The notes under the pieces are model-generated. The model searched no databases, had not been told where the DNA came from, and was given only the letters and a program-made list of their open reading frames with translations. Below are positions 43,760-55,679 of a stretch of DNA of 64,000 nucleotides, piece by piece. Source of the stretch: Gonocerus acuteangulatus. Taxonomy: Eukaryota > Arthropoda > Insecta > Hemiptera > Coreidae. Within the stretch, counting starts at the first letter, position 1. The number at the start of each line of letters is the position of its first letter. Location of the stretch: contig OX328126.1 of NCBI GenBank assembly GCA_946811695.1, positions 79,936,214 through 80,000,213 on the forward strand, read 5' to 3'. Both the position numbers and the translations under genes were made by a program.

Positions 43760-44114
43760 CAGGTTTTTTTTTTTTTTTTTTTTATTGAATTCTTGCTCCA
43801 GTCCAAAACTAAAAGAAACCATTCCTAGACTGCTCGCCGCCTCTACCTAGTAGATCGGAAAGACCCCAGCAGACTGCACGCCGCCTCTACTGACCAGGTC
43901 TCCCCTACAATAGCTATTAGAAGGAATAATCCTAGAATCCGTACTTCCTCTCCTAAACCCGGATCAGTAGAAACCTGCCTAATCCTACAGTCCACAGGAT
44001 TCCCCGTACCTTCCTGACAAATCGCTAGGCTGACCACTTCCTCGGGGATATGGCTCTGTCGGGACGAATGAATAGGTAAAGCAGTCGGAGAAAAGATGTG
44101 TTGCATAATTATAT
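43760..44114. other. Non-coding stretch
   Basis: T-run 43767-43785, then a short near-repeat (ctcgccgcctctac / cacgccgcctctac, 43832 and 43879). No gene. Confidence 0.5.
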
Positions 44115-44527
44115 TGTTCAATTCCCAGTAGGGGTGGTGGCTTTTCTTTAGAAAAAAGAAAAGGCATTACCTCTATCCTGGTTAGAAAAGGGTAGTAACC
44201 TATAGATAACTCGTCCTAAAATTCTTAGTTAATAATAAATGGACGTTAAAACTTAAATGAATAAGTATATTGAACACCATATGTATTGCAAATAGTTTTT
44301 TGTTGCTTTTATAAATTTATTTAAATTTTTAACGTCCTTCATTATTAACTACGAATTTTGGGACGGGTTATCTATAGGTTACCACCCTTTTATATCCAGG
44401 ATAGGGCTGATGCCTTTTCTTTTTTCTAAAGAAAAGCCACCGCCCCATATTGAGAATCGAACCCACCACCTTTGGCAGGGAGTGTTAAGTGCTCACACCT
44501 TAACACTCACGGACACCGGGCCTCCAA
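44115..44527. mobile_element. Two SINE S1 copies facing each other
   Basis: 44115-44265 is a 5'-truncated plus copy, and 44309-44527 is a full minus copy including head, B-like box and hairpin. The tails face each other with about 45 bp between them. This is the same geometry as the palindrome at 13764-13994 but more diverged. Confidence 0.8.
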
Positions 44528-44648
44528 AATTTATAAATTTAATAGACATGGATGAGTCTTCTTTGTATCTGTTCTGTAGGCCAATCAGCAACTTTCATTA
44601 TACTCTAGTGCAAAATTTCTACTTATCTTGCTTCTGAGTAAATTATCA

Positions 44649-44850
44649 GGACACCCCATAAGTAATGTCGGTTTAATTCGGTGGACTGTATAATATTTTG
44701 ATCCACATTTTTCTTACAACAACATTTTCTTCTAAAGTAGCCTGCAGGAGTTCGTCGTCAAGCTCTGTTGGTCGACCTGTACGAGACTCGTCTTCAAGCT
44801 TGTGGTTTACCGCTCGAAATCGTCCAAAACACCGCTGCACATGTAGGTAG
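44649..44850 (-). pseudogene. Mariner fragment, N-terminal helix-turn-helix
   Basis: Minus-strand frame CFGRFRAVNHKLEDESRTGR then PTELDDELLQATLEEN matches the link and second helix-turn-helix of mariner transposases. It runs straight towards a terminal-repeat-like caggacaccccataagtaat (44649-44668). The catalytic part is absent. This is a different mariner lineage from 3129 and 47223. Confidence 0.7.
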
Positions 44851-45331
44851 AGGAGGTGAATTATTTATCAATTTTGTCTGGGTTATTTTGAAGGTGGATA
44901 AATATTGATTCGTTGCCTCCAACCTACTCCAACATTTATCCATTTATTAAAAACATCTTGCTAAAACTCTATACCGCCTGCAATAAAGCCCTTCCCTTAT
45001 CACCACACTTGTTATGACACTGCCTTCCATTCTTTGATCCTCTACTACCACCCTCAACACAATGGGTGGTCAAAAACATCCCCACCCACTCCTTTTCCCA
45101 AACATACCCTGATAAACCACAGTCAGAAATGATTACGCATCCGTGAGGTATAGTTCTTCGTCTTCTCATCGGTAAGCCTACTTTCATAATGGATTTGTTA
45201 ATTTTACATCTGTATCCATGTTACCCAACTAGGTCTCAAAATAGTAGTGATCTACCTCTAATTTAAACTCTAGCTATAGAACACACTTAGGTACTATTTA
45301 ATGTTTTTCTTTTTTTTTTTAATCTTTTTTG

Positions 45332-45338
<7 letters not shown>
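44851..45338. other. Non-coding stretch
   Basis: The minus strand is open for 72 codons at 44969-45187, with no recognised domain. 45120-45160 shares gcatccgtgagg with 50095. Possibly part of an unclassified element. Confidence 0.35.
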
Positions 45339-45392
<54 letters not shown>

Positions 45393-45503
45393 GTAAATGA
45401 AAAAACGTCTAGTTCCTTCACAACAGTTAGAACTAGACGTTTTTTCATTTACCTTCTCTGCCAGTAACCTCAAAGTTTTTGATATATATATATATATATA
45501 TAG

Positions 45504-45582
<79 letters not shown>
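45339..45582. repeat. AT and GT microsatellites around a hairpin
   Basis: AT repeat to 45389, then a short hairpin (ggtaaatgaaaaaacgtcta and its inverse, 45391-45453), then AT and a long GT run (45507-45582). Confidence 0.9.
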
Positions 45583-45598
45583 GAAAACTTAGATGTTC

Positions 45599-46160
45599 TA
45601 GGTAGTTGGTAACAGCTTATTGAGTCTTCATTTTTTTTTTTTTTGTTGAAACGTTTGGGCTATAAGCCATTTTCAATCCAATTATCTGTATGATTTTGCA
45701 TTATTTTTTTATAAATTATAATCTTCTGATTATGTGCTTGTAAATTTGATGTTATTTAGTTTGAGGAGGAAATTTCGGTTTTTTATTGTATGGTTCGTGT
45801 CTCTATTATTACATGGATGATATAATTATTACGTCCATAAGTCTTGCACATCTAGTCCTCCTATACAGAAGCAGACTCAAATATATAAAATAATATGTAA
45901 TAATTGAGGTAATAATAATATCATCCATGCAATAATAGAGACACGAACCATACAATTGAAAAAAAATGAAATTTCAGAAGATTATAATCAAATTATTTTC
46001 AATAAGCTGTTACCAACTACCTATATATATATATATCTTAGTATTAAACCTGTCAGACTTGTTTAACAGCCCTGATGAAAGCTTGAATTTCAGGCCGAAA
46101 CGTCGGCAAACATATAAACCCAATTTCACATAAAAAATGTAGTTTTATTGAGACACAACA
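45599..46160. mobile_element. Inverted-arm element 1 with paired hairpin motifs
   Basis: ggtagttggtaacagcttat (45601) is mirrored near 46000-46022, and an inner block around 45785-45835 is mirrored at 45915-45960. A degenerate hairpin motif faces left at 45645-45679 (minus). An intact one faces right at 46071-46110 (CCTGATGAAAGC...GGCCGAAACGTCGGC), followed by tgtagttttattgagacac. No coding. Confidence 0.65.
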
Positions 46161-47222
46161 ATTGAAATCTGATAATTTCTACCTTAAAAGAAATATTATT
46201 AATTAAAAGCATTTTTCATTTGATCCACGCCTCAACAAAAATATTTTTACGAAGGTAGGTAGATGTTGTCGGAGGTAGTTCTTGTGATACCTCAATAAAT
46301 TTTATTTTTGCGGATATTTTGGCTTATAAATATAAAAGCTTAAGTACGGGGAGGCCCTAAATCTAGATCCTTGATCTTTTTAATTCTAACTCTGATCCTA
46401 CAATGTCGAACAGCACGCAGGATCGTTCAGACCCTCTTGTAATTTAAAATTTCATATTTGCTGGCATTAAAAATCTGAGCCTTCAATAATTCATTAAGGA
46501 CCATTTGATGAGAATCTTATTATTATACAATATTATTTGTTTCCAAATGATTCATCTTTTATTCTGAGGCATTTCATTGGTATTTATCGTTGTTGAAAAC
46601 TGTTCTATTTACCACAATTAATTTTTTTTTTGTGCGTAAACATTCTGACTAACCACAACTTATTGAAGATATTTTGTCTCATGGTAAATTACTATTTAGG
46701 TATTGATCTTTGTTGGGAAGCCGTATCTCAGGCAAACGCGCACGTTTTTAATTCTTACAATCCTGTTCATTGCTTTAGGAACTATTATATTTATGATGCA
46801 TTATTTTAAAATATATGTAAATTTTCTAACGATAGTTTTAGTTTTACTATTTTAATCTTAGGGAATTCTCCTATCAGTGCAATAAATAACTAAGGAATAA
46901 AAAATGGCCTTCAATTTATTGGTCATCCCCTTTTAGCATATTTACCCACAGCTCAATTAAGGATGATTTGCTCACTAAACAAAATTAGGTGTCCATAAAA
47001 AATTAATGAACTATCAAATATACCTAAGAGTAGATTAAAAAAATTTAAAAATAATTTATTTATTAAAAGTAATAAATAATTAATTCTTGATGAATTGATT
47101 GTCGTCTAAATGTTTAAGACTTCTGTGCAAACCAAAATGAATGCCTCTATTTTTTTTCTAATCATGTTCATAACTCTTACTTCTTAATGGAATCTAATTA
47201 ATACTATGTGCACTAACCTATC
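46161..47222. other. Non-coding stretch
   Basis: Very AT-rich, no gene, repeat unit or RNA recognised. Confidence 0.5.
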
Positions 47223-47473
47223 TATTGGGTTGGTACAAAAACTATGCAGGTTTTTATATGACCAATTCGTTGCAGATGGCAAACAAATGTTGACTGGTCA
47301 ACGCCAACATCTCTTGCAATGTCCCGAGTAGTTTTGCAAAGGTTTTCTTCTAGCAAAGGCCTCAGTTGGCCGTGTTCCATCACGACCTTCCTTGTCTTGG
47401 AGACCAAAAACTCCAAGACAAAATTATTGAAACCATCGCTGCATTCTACATTCACTGATTCTTCCTCACCCAA
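47223..47473 (-). pseudogene. Mariner transposase N-terminal fragment joined to a TIR
   Basis: 83 residues: an acidic start, FNNFVLEFLVSKTRKVV, then GQLRPLLEENLCKTTRDIAR and DVGVDQSTFVCHLQRIGHIK, the second helix-turn-helix of mariner. The frame runs into ttgggttggtacaaaaac at 47225-47242, which sits next to TA. The rest of the transposase is missing. The 3129-3360 copy shares this end structure. Confidence 0.75.
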
Positions 47474-47796
47474 AAGGTAATTGATGTTACGGGCGTGTGA
47501 CGTGGCGCCCTGCGGGAAGTGAGAACCTGCTTTCTCTACCTCTTTGGACTGAAGTTCATTTTTATGTTTTATATTTTATTCGGAATTCGCACCACTTGTA
47601 AATGTTTACTATCCACAAAATATAGTCAATTTTCTTCTCCATTTTGGATGCAACAGTTTTCGTATACAATTTAAGATTTTTATTCTTTTGTTTTTTTTTC
47701 CGTGGTCGGTAGGCCTTGGTGAGGAGAGGCGTCGGTTCTGGGGAGTCTGGGATATAATGGCGTAGAAGCACGTGCCAGGGAAAAAAATTTTTTTCA
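47474..47796. other. Non-coding stretch
   Basis: Mixed composition between the mariner fragment and the tandem block. The long minus frame across 47562-48164 is a by-product of the AT repeat and is not a gene. Confidence 0.5.
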
Positions 47797-47820
47797 CAAA
47801 AATAGACTCTTAATAAGAGC

Positions 47821-47881
<61 letters not shown>

Positions 47882-48006
47882 AGGTATAATTATCAATCCG
47901 GGAAGAATCAAAAATATAGACTTTCAATAAAAGCATGAACATATAACATACACCAGATACAATCAGTAATCTGGGAAGAAGCCAAAAATAGACTCTCGAT
48001 AAGAGC

Positions 48007-48050
<44 letters not shown>

Positions 48051-48185
48051 ACATACACCAGGAATAATTATTAATCTGGGAAGAAGCAAAAAATATAGAC
48101 TTTCATTAAAAGCATGAACATATAACATACACAAGATACAATCAGTAATCTGGGAAGAAGCCAAAAATAGACTCTCGATAAGAGC

Positions 48186-48245
<60 letters not shown>
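47797..48245. repeat. ~180-bp tandem block with AT microsatellites
   Basis: The unit accaggtataattatcaat... gactctcgataagagcataa is present about two and a half times, each ending in an AT run (47826-47879, 48010-48046, 48188-48242). The microsatellite is part of the repeated unit. Confidence 0.9.
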
Positions 48246-48253
<8 letters not shown>

Positions 48254-49707
48254 TTATTCTTTTATAGGGAATTTATTTGTGATATTTCTAAATGTTAATT
48301 ATATTTAATTTATATTTATACCTTTTCCAAGAAGCTATTTGTGTTACTATATTATTCAATATTTGAATAATATTAATTATGTCTGAACTGAATGTACTTA
48401 TCTCAATATAGTTACCAGCTCTGAATATCTTGTTGTGTTCTTTTTGTTATTTGGATCACCTGGGTTTCATACCTCATTGAACCTGGCTAGCCGTTGGTCT
48501 ATCCGGATAAATTGTACCACCCCAGGTGTTGGTAAGTGAGTCTTACAAATTTAAGTTATTTTTAACAATTTTAATTTTCATTCAAGTCAAATTTATATTG
48601 GTACAGGTGGTTTCAGCCGCACTTCGTCCGTGTTTAAAATCTTTGAAAAAAAAAACAACATTAATAACCATTGTTCATAATCCATTAAATAGACTTTAGA
48701 TCTTCTTTGTTTACTTGGCAAGGACTAGCCAAAACAAAATGAAAAACCTGCAGTATTTTTTCACCAACTTTAAAATAATAAACTAGAACTGTAAGGGAAA
48801 AGGAACAATAGACTTTTATTATTTTTAAATAATTTTATTATACCCAATATTTACACATGTTTCATACTGAACATAATACTTTTTTATATATTTTATATAT
48901 AATGTAATTAAGCTTGGATTTACACATTATCTACAATAACTATTATTTATATCAAATTACAATTTATATATATATTTATATACTTTTTACACGACCATGA
49001 CGGCATTTCGAATATACACGATATGAAAAGCCCGCAAAATCGCCGTGGGCTTATCAAAAAATTGAATAATCAAAACAGCCTCAAACATTTTTCAAAATGT
49101 AATAATAATAATGTACATTGCACAATCCCAAAATTTGGACTTTTGGGTGTAATCAGACTAAAGCGCCGTTTCAAAGTCCCGCATACAATCACAAAAACAT
49201 TTGCAAAAACCTGACGCCCGCATTAAAGGGGCGCTGCAAGAAAGACTCGTGCATTTCAGGGTCGTTGTATTTCACAATGAAAACATAACTATTTTTTATA
49301 ATTTAAATAAATATGTCTTAGCTTTAAAATAATACAAAACGTTTTAGTCAAAATCTTCAAATAAATAAAATTACTTAAAGTAAGTCGATATAAATCTAAA
49401 ACATGAAATCAACAGGAACATTTCGAACATCATTAAATAATTTAATGATAAAAAAACTAAATAAACTATTCAATGATATTTAAATAATAATTTAGTGCAT
49501 TTATTTATTACATAAAAAGCTATAATAATTGTACAATAAATAATTACATAGACAAATTGCTTTAAGAAAGATTTTAACAATTATAATGAAATATTAAGGT
49601 AATAGACTTAAAGAAAAAAAATATCATTGTAGAAGATATAATATTTGTTTATCGTTCCAAAATAAGTCTATTATGATTCGATGCGGCTTAAGATAAACGA
49701 AAAACAG
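48246..49707. other. Non-coding stretch
   Basis: AT-rich with one GC-richer patch at 49020-49270 (gcccgcaaaatcgccgtgg). No gene supported. Confidence 0.5.
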
Positions 49708-49929
49708 ATCGCACTAGTATTTCTAAAGTGACACAACTCAAAACTCGGGGATTTTCTCTTATGACTAAGAAACACATGGTAAATGTATCTTTATCAACCA
49801 TCAAAACTGTATAGCTGCATAGCTCCAGAGCTTGTCCACCAGTGGGCACTTGTGTCACCCTTCCTGCACTGAGTGACATAGTTTCAGTTGATTTTGAGTT
49901 GTGTCACTTTAGAAATACTTGTGCGATAT
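49708..49929. mobile_element. MITE family M1, copy C
   Basis: Ends atcgcactagtatttctaaa and, inverted, the same with one or two changes. 222 bp. The interior differs in part from copy A. Target duplication unclear. Confidence 0.85.
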
Positions 49930-49974
49930 GTGAAAAATGTTATGCTTAAACACTAAGCACTTTTTAATTTATAA

Positions 49975-50235
49975 AGTAGATTTAGCCAGGGTTCGGTCTT
50001 AGTAGCTTAATAAAAATACATTTTTAACAAGAAAATTTGTTTTATTTGCTGACGTTTTTGCTAGAAATTCGATGATTTCTGGGGAAATAACTGCACATCC
50101 GTGAGACATAGTTCCTATTCTCATCGCTCTGATGAAGGTTTGAATTTCAAGCCGAAACGTCGGCAAAAAATTAAACAAAATTTCTTATTAAATGTGTAGT
50201 TTTATTAAGATACCAAGACTAAATCTACCTTCGCA
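49975..50235. mobile_element. Inverted-arm element 2 with paired hairpin motifs
   Basis: The left arm (minus; gaatttctagcaaaaacgtc, tgtttttattaag-like) mirrors the right arm (plus; gaatttcaagccgaaacgtc, tagttttattaagatacc, actaaatctacc). The right hairpin motif is at 50127-50166 with an 8-bp stem. The spacer is only about 60 bp. Confidence 0.7.
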
Positions 50236-51429
50236 ATCCCAACTGTCAATAGACTTATTTTTGAGTACCTTACATCTATTACCTTAATATCATGTGTGTC
50301 GAGTCAGTAAATTTATTTTTCATTTTGAAAAAATGTGAAAATACAATCTAAAATACAGAAAGAAAAAATATGTATGAAGTAGGCCATTGATTGTACTTAG
50401 TACTTAAAATCTTCTTCTGTTATTATGTAGATTTTTTTTAATATTATTTTTGATTTCTAAAGGTATTTAAGTTTTGTTTGGATTCAGAGAGTTTGAGTTC
50501 ACAATCAAATTTGCAGAAAATAAAACTGGAAAATAATTGATAGATTTGATTGTCAAAATTCCTATTACAGATAAATAATAAGACAGCATAATGCAAGGAT
50601 GTAGCTCAGCCGTCCATGGTGTTGGTGGATTGGAGGAGGTGGAACGAATGGAAAGGAAGGCGAAACCAGCGATGATCCGGGAACAGGATAGGAGGAGTTG
50701 GGTGAAAGTATGGGCAAATAGATTCGAGGATGAGAGCAGTCCATCAGTCAGTTCTGAAGAAGATCGACGGGGAAAACTGGTGATGAAGATTGGTGAGGGA
50801 TGTACCAAGAAAGCAATGCAGAAGGATGGCCATGGAGTAACCTTCACAGAGAAATAACAAGTATCAAAGAAGGCGTTAGAGTGTAGGAATGCCCAAGGAA
50901 GAAACCTGGGTAAACCGCTAAGGGCGTGAGCATGAGTGAGCTAAGGGAAGCTCACAATACGAAGAAGATATAGGAATAAGAAAGAACCAGTAAGAGAATA
51001 TTAAATTATGAAATACCAGAGGTACCAATGACGGGTACTTGCAAGAGATGGCCAGAGAAGGATGCCTCAGGAAGAAGAGCGCAAGTGAAGATCAGGAACA
51101 GTAAATTCTGGGCTTTATCGACGACTTATTTAGATGAAAGATAGCTAAATAATCAAGAAAAATACTTGAGATTTGCCTACTCGGAAAGGAAATGATAAGC
51201 ATTCAGAGACAGATACAGCAAAGAATCTTGTTTATGTTACTCCATTGGACTGAGATATGTAACTATATATCTACATAGCAAGAAAAGTTGATTTTGTTGA
51301 ATTGTTAATTTGGAATTAGCTTCATAGTATATTATTTGATTCTGAAAATCTATTGAAAACGGAATCTTGACCCCTTTATTCAGCCTTCCAATGAATATTA
51401 AAATTTTTGTAATTTTAAGGTGAGGGTGG
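50236..51429. other. Non-coding stretch with an unplaced open frame
   Basis: The plus strand 50591-50857 is open for 88 codons (charged: EEVERMERKAKPAMIREQDR). 50580-51110 is purine-rich and GC-richer than its surroundings. I do not recognise the frame. It may be an old element or an exon. Confidence 0.25.
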
Positions 51430-51985
51430 GGAAGGATCAAGTAACTGGCAAGAGTTGCTCTTCAAAATTGTTTAAAACATTAACTTATATTTGTTACGTT
51501 TCGAACCTTTTTATGTTAATCATCAGGCATCTACATAAAATAAAATTGTAAATGTCACTAATTCCAATACACATATACAATAAATAAGGTATATAATAAT
51601 ACATTATATTTGGTACCATACATTACTTTTTCTATTATTAATCAGTTTATATTGACACCGGCATATTTACTTGCCATCACTATAATTCTTAACCCCTTTC
51701 AGAAGATTCTTACCCGGATTTAACGACCAGTCTCAAAATTTATGGACCTTAATATGAAATTTAAAAATTATAATATACCTGATATAAATGCCTAATATAT
51801 TTTATTATTATAAACCTCAATTATTGTATTTGTAGGAGAAGTTTCGTCCTTATTCTTCATTTTACTTTTATTTCATGTAGATGCGTGATGATGAATCTAC
51901 AAAGGTTCGATACGTCGCAAATATAAGTTAATATTTTAAACACTTTTGTGGAGCAACTCCAGCCAGTTGCTTCAAGAATTAAAAT
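51430..51985. mobile_element. Inverted-arm element 3 with paired hairpin motifs
   Basis: Left arm 51430-51530 (minus; motif GCCTGATGATT...GGTTCGAAACGTAAC at 51494-51530). Right arm 51881-51985 (plus; GTGATGATGAATC...GGTTCGATACGTCGC at 51885-51919). Both continue aatataagttaat and end in gagcaact...agccagttgc-like sequence. The centre is about 350 bp of AT-rich DNA. Confidence 0.75.
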
Positions 51986-52226
51986 TTATTTTTTATTTCT
52001 AAAAAAGCACATTGAAGAACTTTAGGTAGGGGAGAGATGGTCGGGAAAGTCTCAGCGGGCGGACAGCCGAGCAAATAAAACAATAAAACTCTTTCATTTG
52101 AAGTATAAATAATTAATAATATATAATATTTATATACTTTAATATCTATTTACAAGGGAGGGAGAAGATAGGAGAGGGCTAGGAGTAGGGATGAGGAGGG
52201 TGGAGGGAGAAAGGGGAAGTGTGACG

Positions 52227-52392
52227 TCATGAGGAGGAGAGGTGGGGGGAGAAAGGCCGATGGAGGGGAGGGGAAGGGGCACCAAGGCTGATACTGCTAT
52301 CACTAGTAGTGGATCCCGGGCTAGGTGGCCTCGGTGGTAGGGGTGTTCCTTGGGAAGCTGCCAGCTGTGCTGCCAACTGCTGCTGCTGCAAT
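52227..52392 (-). CDS. Possible host terminal exon
   Basis: About 55 residues on the minus strand: LQQQQLAAQLAASQG, then a Pro/Ser-rich end (LPPRPPSPGSTT, PSPPLHRPFSP) and a TGA. A good 3' splice site sits just upstream (atatttttgtgtttcag, cut after 52393), and an ATTAAA lies downstream near 52133-52145. Gln-rich then Pro/Ser-rich C-terminal exons are common in insect transcription factors, but I cannot name the gene. No upstream exon is found in the window; it would lie at higher coordinates. The region is the most GC-rich non-satellite stretch nearby, unlike the transposons. Chance is possible. Confidence 0.4.
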
Positions 52393-52821
52393 CTGAAACA
52401 CAAAAATATAATCATTAATCATATTTTAATTTCTTTAGCTGAAGGCAAAACTATGGAAAATTTTAGCAGTATATTCGAGCATATCAAATTAGATCATGCA
52501 GTTCAGTTGCGCTTGCGCGAGAAGGGAAATATTCCCTACGGTTCCGCCATTTACAAATTGGCAGTTCAATGAACAATGCTCTAGGTGAAACACTAAAATC
52601 TGATTATGTCTCGTTTAGGACCAGGGAAAGCTTTGGGTCGTCAGGCAATGAGATAGTGTTAAACGTTTATCAATACTTAGCCAATGCTATGGCTGAAAAC
52701 AATGTAACTGCATTGAAAACTTCCCAGTCATAAGGTTAAACAAGAGGGGACTTTTCTCCCTGTGTTACTTCATGGGGATACAGGAAACGCCAGTTTTCCC
52801 TTCTGACTTCACATTCTAACT
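52393..52821. other. Non-coding stretch
   Basis: Possible intron of the exon at 52227-52392. No feature recognised. Confidence 0.4.
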
Positions 52822-53265
52822 CAGGTATGGGCAACCTTTGACATGTTGTGGCGCTATCTTTAGCCAAATACGTTCACGGGCAGAGTAGGAGGTGCAGAAT
52901 AGAATAATATCAGATTTTATCGTAGTATTCATAATTTTTAGCGAAGGATATCAGACATGCAATATAATACGATTAATAAAATAACAAATAAAAAAATAGG
53001 TACAAATATATAATTAAATGTTGAAATGTCGAATTATTACAAAATACGAAAGTAAAATAGCTACACGAAACCAACGAGATACTCGGCTTGTTCGCTGACT
53101 TGATTCGGCAGGAGCAAGCGACAAACCCCATCTCGCTCGATCTTCCTCATTTGGAATGAGTGTAAGTAAGTAGTGTAATATATATATGTTTTAATTGGGT
53201 TTTCAAAGTGTCTGGCGGGCCGGATCAAATCTTACAGAGGGCCGATCCGGTCTGTATAGAGGGCA
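52822..53265. mobile_element. hAT-like non-autonomous element (weak)
   Basis: Starts caggtatgggcaacctttga. Near the right side ggcgggccggatcaaatctt and gagggccgatccgg resemble the body of common short hAT elements. The right terminal repeat is not clear. Confidence 0.4.
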
Positions 53266-55368
53266 CACATTAATATTATCAGCATTCAAATACATTGTAC
53301 CTACTTCATTCTAAAAATACTCTCTTCATTTTCAGGGAATATTGAGAGAAAAAAACAATAGATTTTCTGATAGAAACTTACAAGAATGGAGATAACTTTA
53401 TGTGGAAGTGTCAATTTTATTTTAAAAAAAGATTGGAAGTAGAAATATTGGCTTCTGACTCAAATTCATGAGAAGCATACACTTGGTTAACAGTCTAGGT
53501 TTACTAGAAATTATTTTATGTGTCGTCCATTGTTGCATGAGTCATGTTTTAAGATGTGACCTATAATTGTTTGATAATTTATATGATATGCATTAGGTTC
53601 ATTAATAAAGTTATTTCAGGTTTTTATGCTTCAATTATTATTCTTCAATAATTTCAATTACTTGTTGGCTAGATTTGGACCAGGTGAAGGAACCGCCTCC
53701 AATCATGACTTGCTCGTGGAAGTGACTCCGTACAATTGATTGTTATCGACATATGGAATAACATTAACACCTCATCAAGCGGTGGCTATTGTTCCTACGC
53801 ACCTTGGAATATGTCACACCTAACCCGTCTCACTTTTATTATTAACTGATTTCCCAACAACACTCCCGATTATGCTGTTATCTCGAATTGGATTAATATT
53901 CGAGGCACCGCCCGTACTCGGGTGCAGCTGGCAAGTTCCAAGCTGGTTCCATGTGTCCACTCTTGTACGAAAAAAGTGAGATTATAGTCCTTGTACTTCA
54001 TAAGCCCCTGCAGGCGGTCAAACGTTCTGAACAACCAATCCTTAAGATTTGACTAGTGCGCTTCCATTCCTATCCCTCGTGCCATTTAAAAAGCTTGGAT
54101 TACAAACGGTTAATATTTGATTTTTCATGAAAATTTAAACACTCCCAGCAAAAACATCTAGAAGAAAAGTGATATTTACGCGCCACAATGCCCAGGAAAC
54201 TCGCTGTAGCTAACCACTAATTGTAAGCCGAAATAGCTCCACCCTCTTTCTCGCTCATTCTCTATTACAAACATGAGCGTATATAAAGGGAGGGGCAGCA
54301 GCCCCCTCGAAATTTTGATTTAATCGGTCAAAATATGTCATAAAAACCTCAAAAATAAATTAAATAAGTGAAAATTGGCCAACTATTCCAAGTTCTAGAT
54401 CGTTAGAATTCCATACCTCCCAAATGGTTAACGAACCTGACCGCTTAATTGTGACAAGGAATTTTTTTAACCAAATTTCATCAAATCGAACTTTTTCCAG
54501 GTATATGTGATCTATGTGTTCTGAAAGATGACATTTTCCTGTCGGAACTTGCGGCTAGTGTCATTTCGGCTAGTGGAAATTCGCTGAAACTCTCTAAACA
54601 CTAATTTAGTTCTTGCTTTGTCCAAAACGTTCCTCGTGACTTGTAAATCCTGACTGCCCACGTTGTAGGACTGAACCTCCCCTTAATCCATGCGATCTAC
54701 ATATCAGATAATCGGTGTCTAACGAACCCTAAGGACGGGTAGCAAGGTTCGGCTGTAGTCGGAACCTAACCGAATGACTAATCCTGAACCGAGCCTTTGG
54801 CATCATTTAACACTGTATATTTAAGGGCGAGGCCGCCTTATCTCTGTTATCAGGGACAATGACAGGAAATTGGCGGGACACCCTTTCATTTTCCCGCGCT
54901 GCTTTGTAATTGGGCCCCGATACACCTAGCCCTCCAGCAGGCTCTGGGGTGCTCTCTCTCCCCCTAATGGTATGCTCAGGGTTCAGCCTATTTTTTCAGG
55001 AAGGCCTAATGCAAAATGCTCCCATTTTGAGGGCTCGGAAAAAGAACCCAGGCAGAAATATTTATTATTGCTCCGGTGACATTTTTCCTCCAGGAAGGAA
55101 AAAGTCTCACTCAATATTACTCTTAGAGAATTTTTGTAAAGCTAGAATCCCTTATCAGAAATGGAGAAGAGCAAAAAGTAATAAAGACAGAATATTTTAA
55201 ATCAAAGGTGAAAAATATCAATAACACAACATTATTTATAGCAATGTATCATGATACTACAAAAACATCTTTTACAAATTGTGTATATAAATACATTAGA
55301 CAAATGATGTAATTTATTATTACATTATAATGATATTATACGTCAGTACATTTTATAAATCATGAAAT
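53266..55368. other. Non-coding stretch
   Basis: Mixed composition. 53690-54900 is GC-richer, with a TATA-like tatataaagggagg at 54281. The 96-codon plus frame at 54910-55200 has no recognisable domain. No gene is called. Confidence 0.4.
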
Positions 55369-55380
55369 AATACACCAATG

Positions 55381-55562
55381 GGGTCTCCCGTGGTCTAGAG
55401 GCTAGCGCGCTAGATTCATAAGTGGGAGATGGTGGGTTCGATCCCCACCGGCGGCAGGAATTTTCTCATCTCAGGGCTCGCTGAGAAAATTCCTGGCTGC
55501 ACCCTGGATGTCGGTGCTAATGGCCAAGATTTGTCGTTACGCCGAAAAAAAAAATAAAAAAA
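55381..55562 (+). mobile_element. tRNA-headed SINE, family S2, best copy
   Basis: Head gggtctcccgtggtctagag, A-like gctagcgcgctag, B box gtgggttcgatccccacc, hairpin gagaaaattcc and A-rich tail. Flanked by aatacaccaatg (55369-55380) and aatacatcaatg (55563-55574), a 12-bp duplication with one difference. Confidence 0.9.
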
Positions 55563-55679
55563 AATACATCAATGAACAAATCGTGCTGGAGAAAAAAAAG
55601 AGAGAGAAAGAAAGGGGAGAAAAAGTGGGTGGGAGGTATAAGGGGATATATGGACTATTTTCGGCAAATAAGGGGGGAG

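Noticed and set aside
47562..48164. 200-codon minus frame with Tyr/Ile repeats
   Set aside because: Produced by AT microsatellites and the ~180-bp tandem unit.
54270..54310. TATA-like tatataaagggagg as a promoter
   Set aside because: No gene, start or conserved downstream element is seen.
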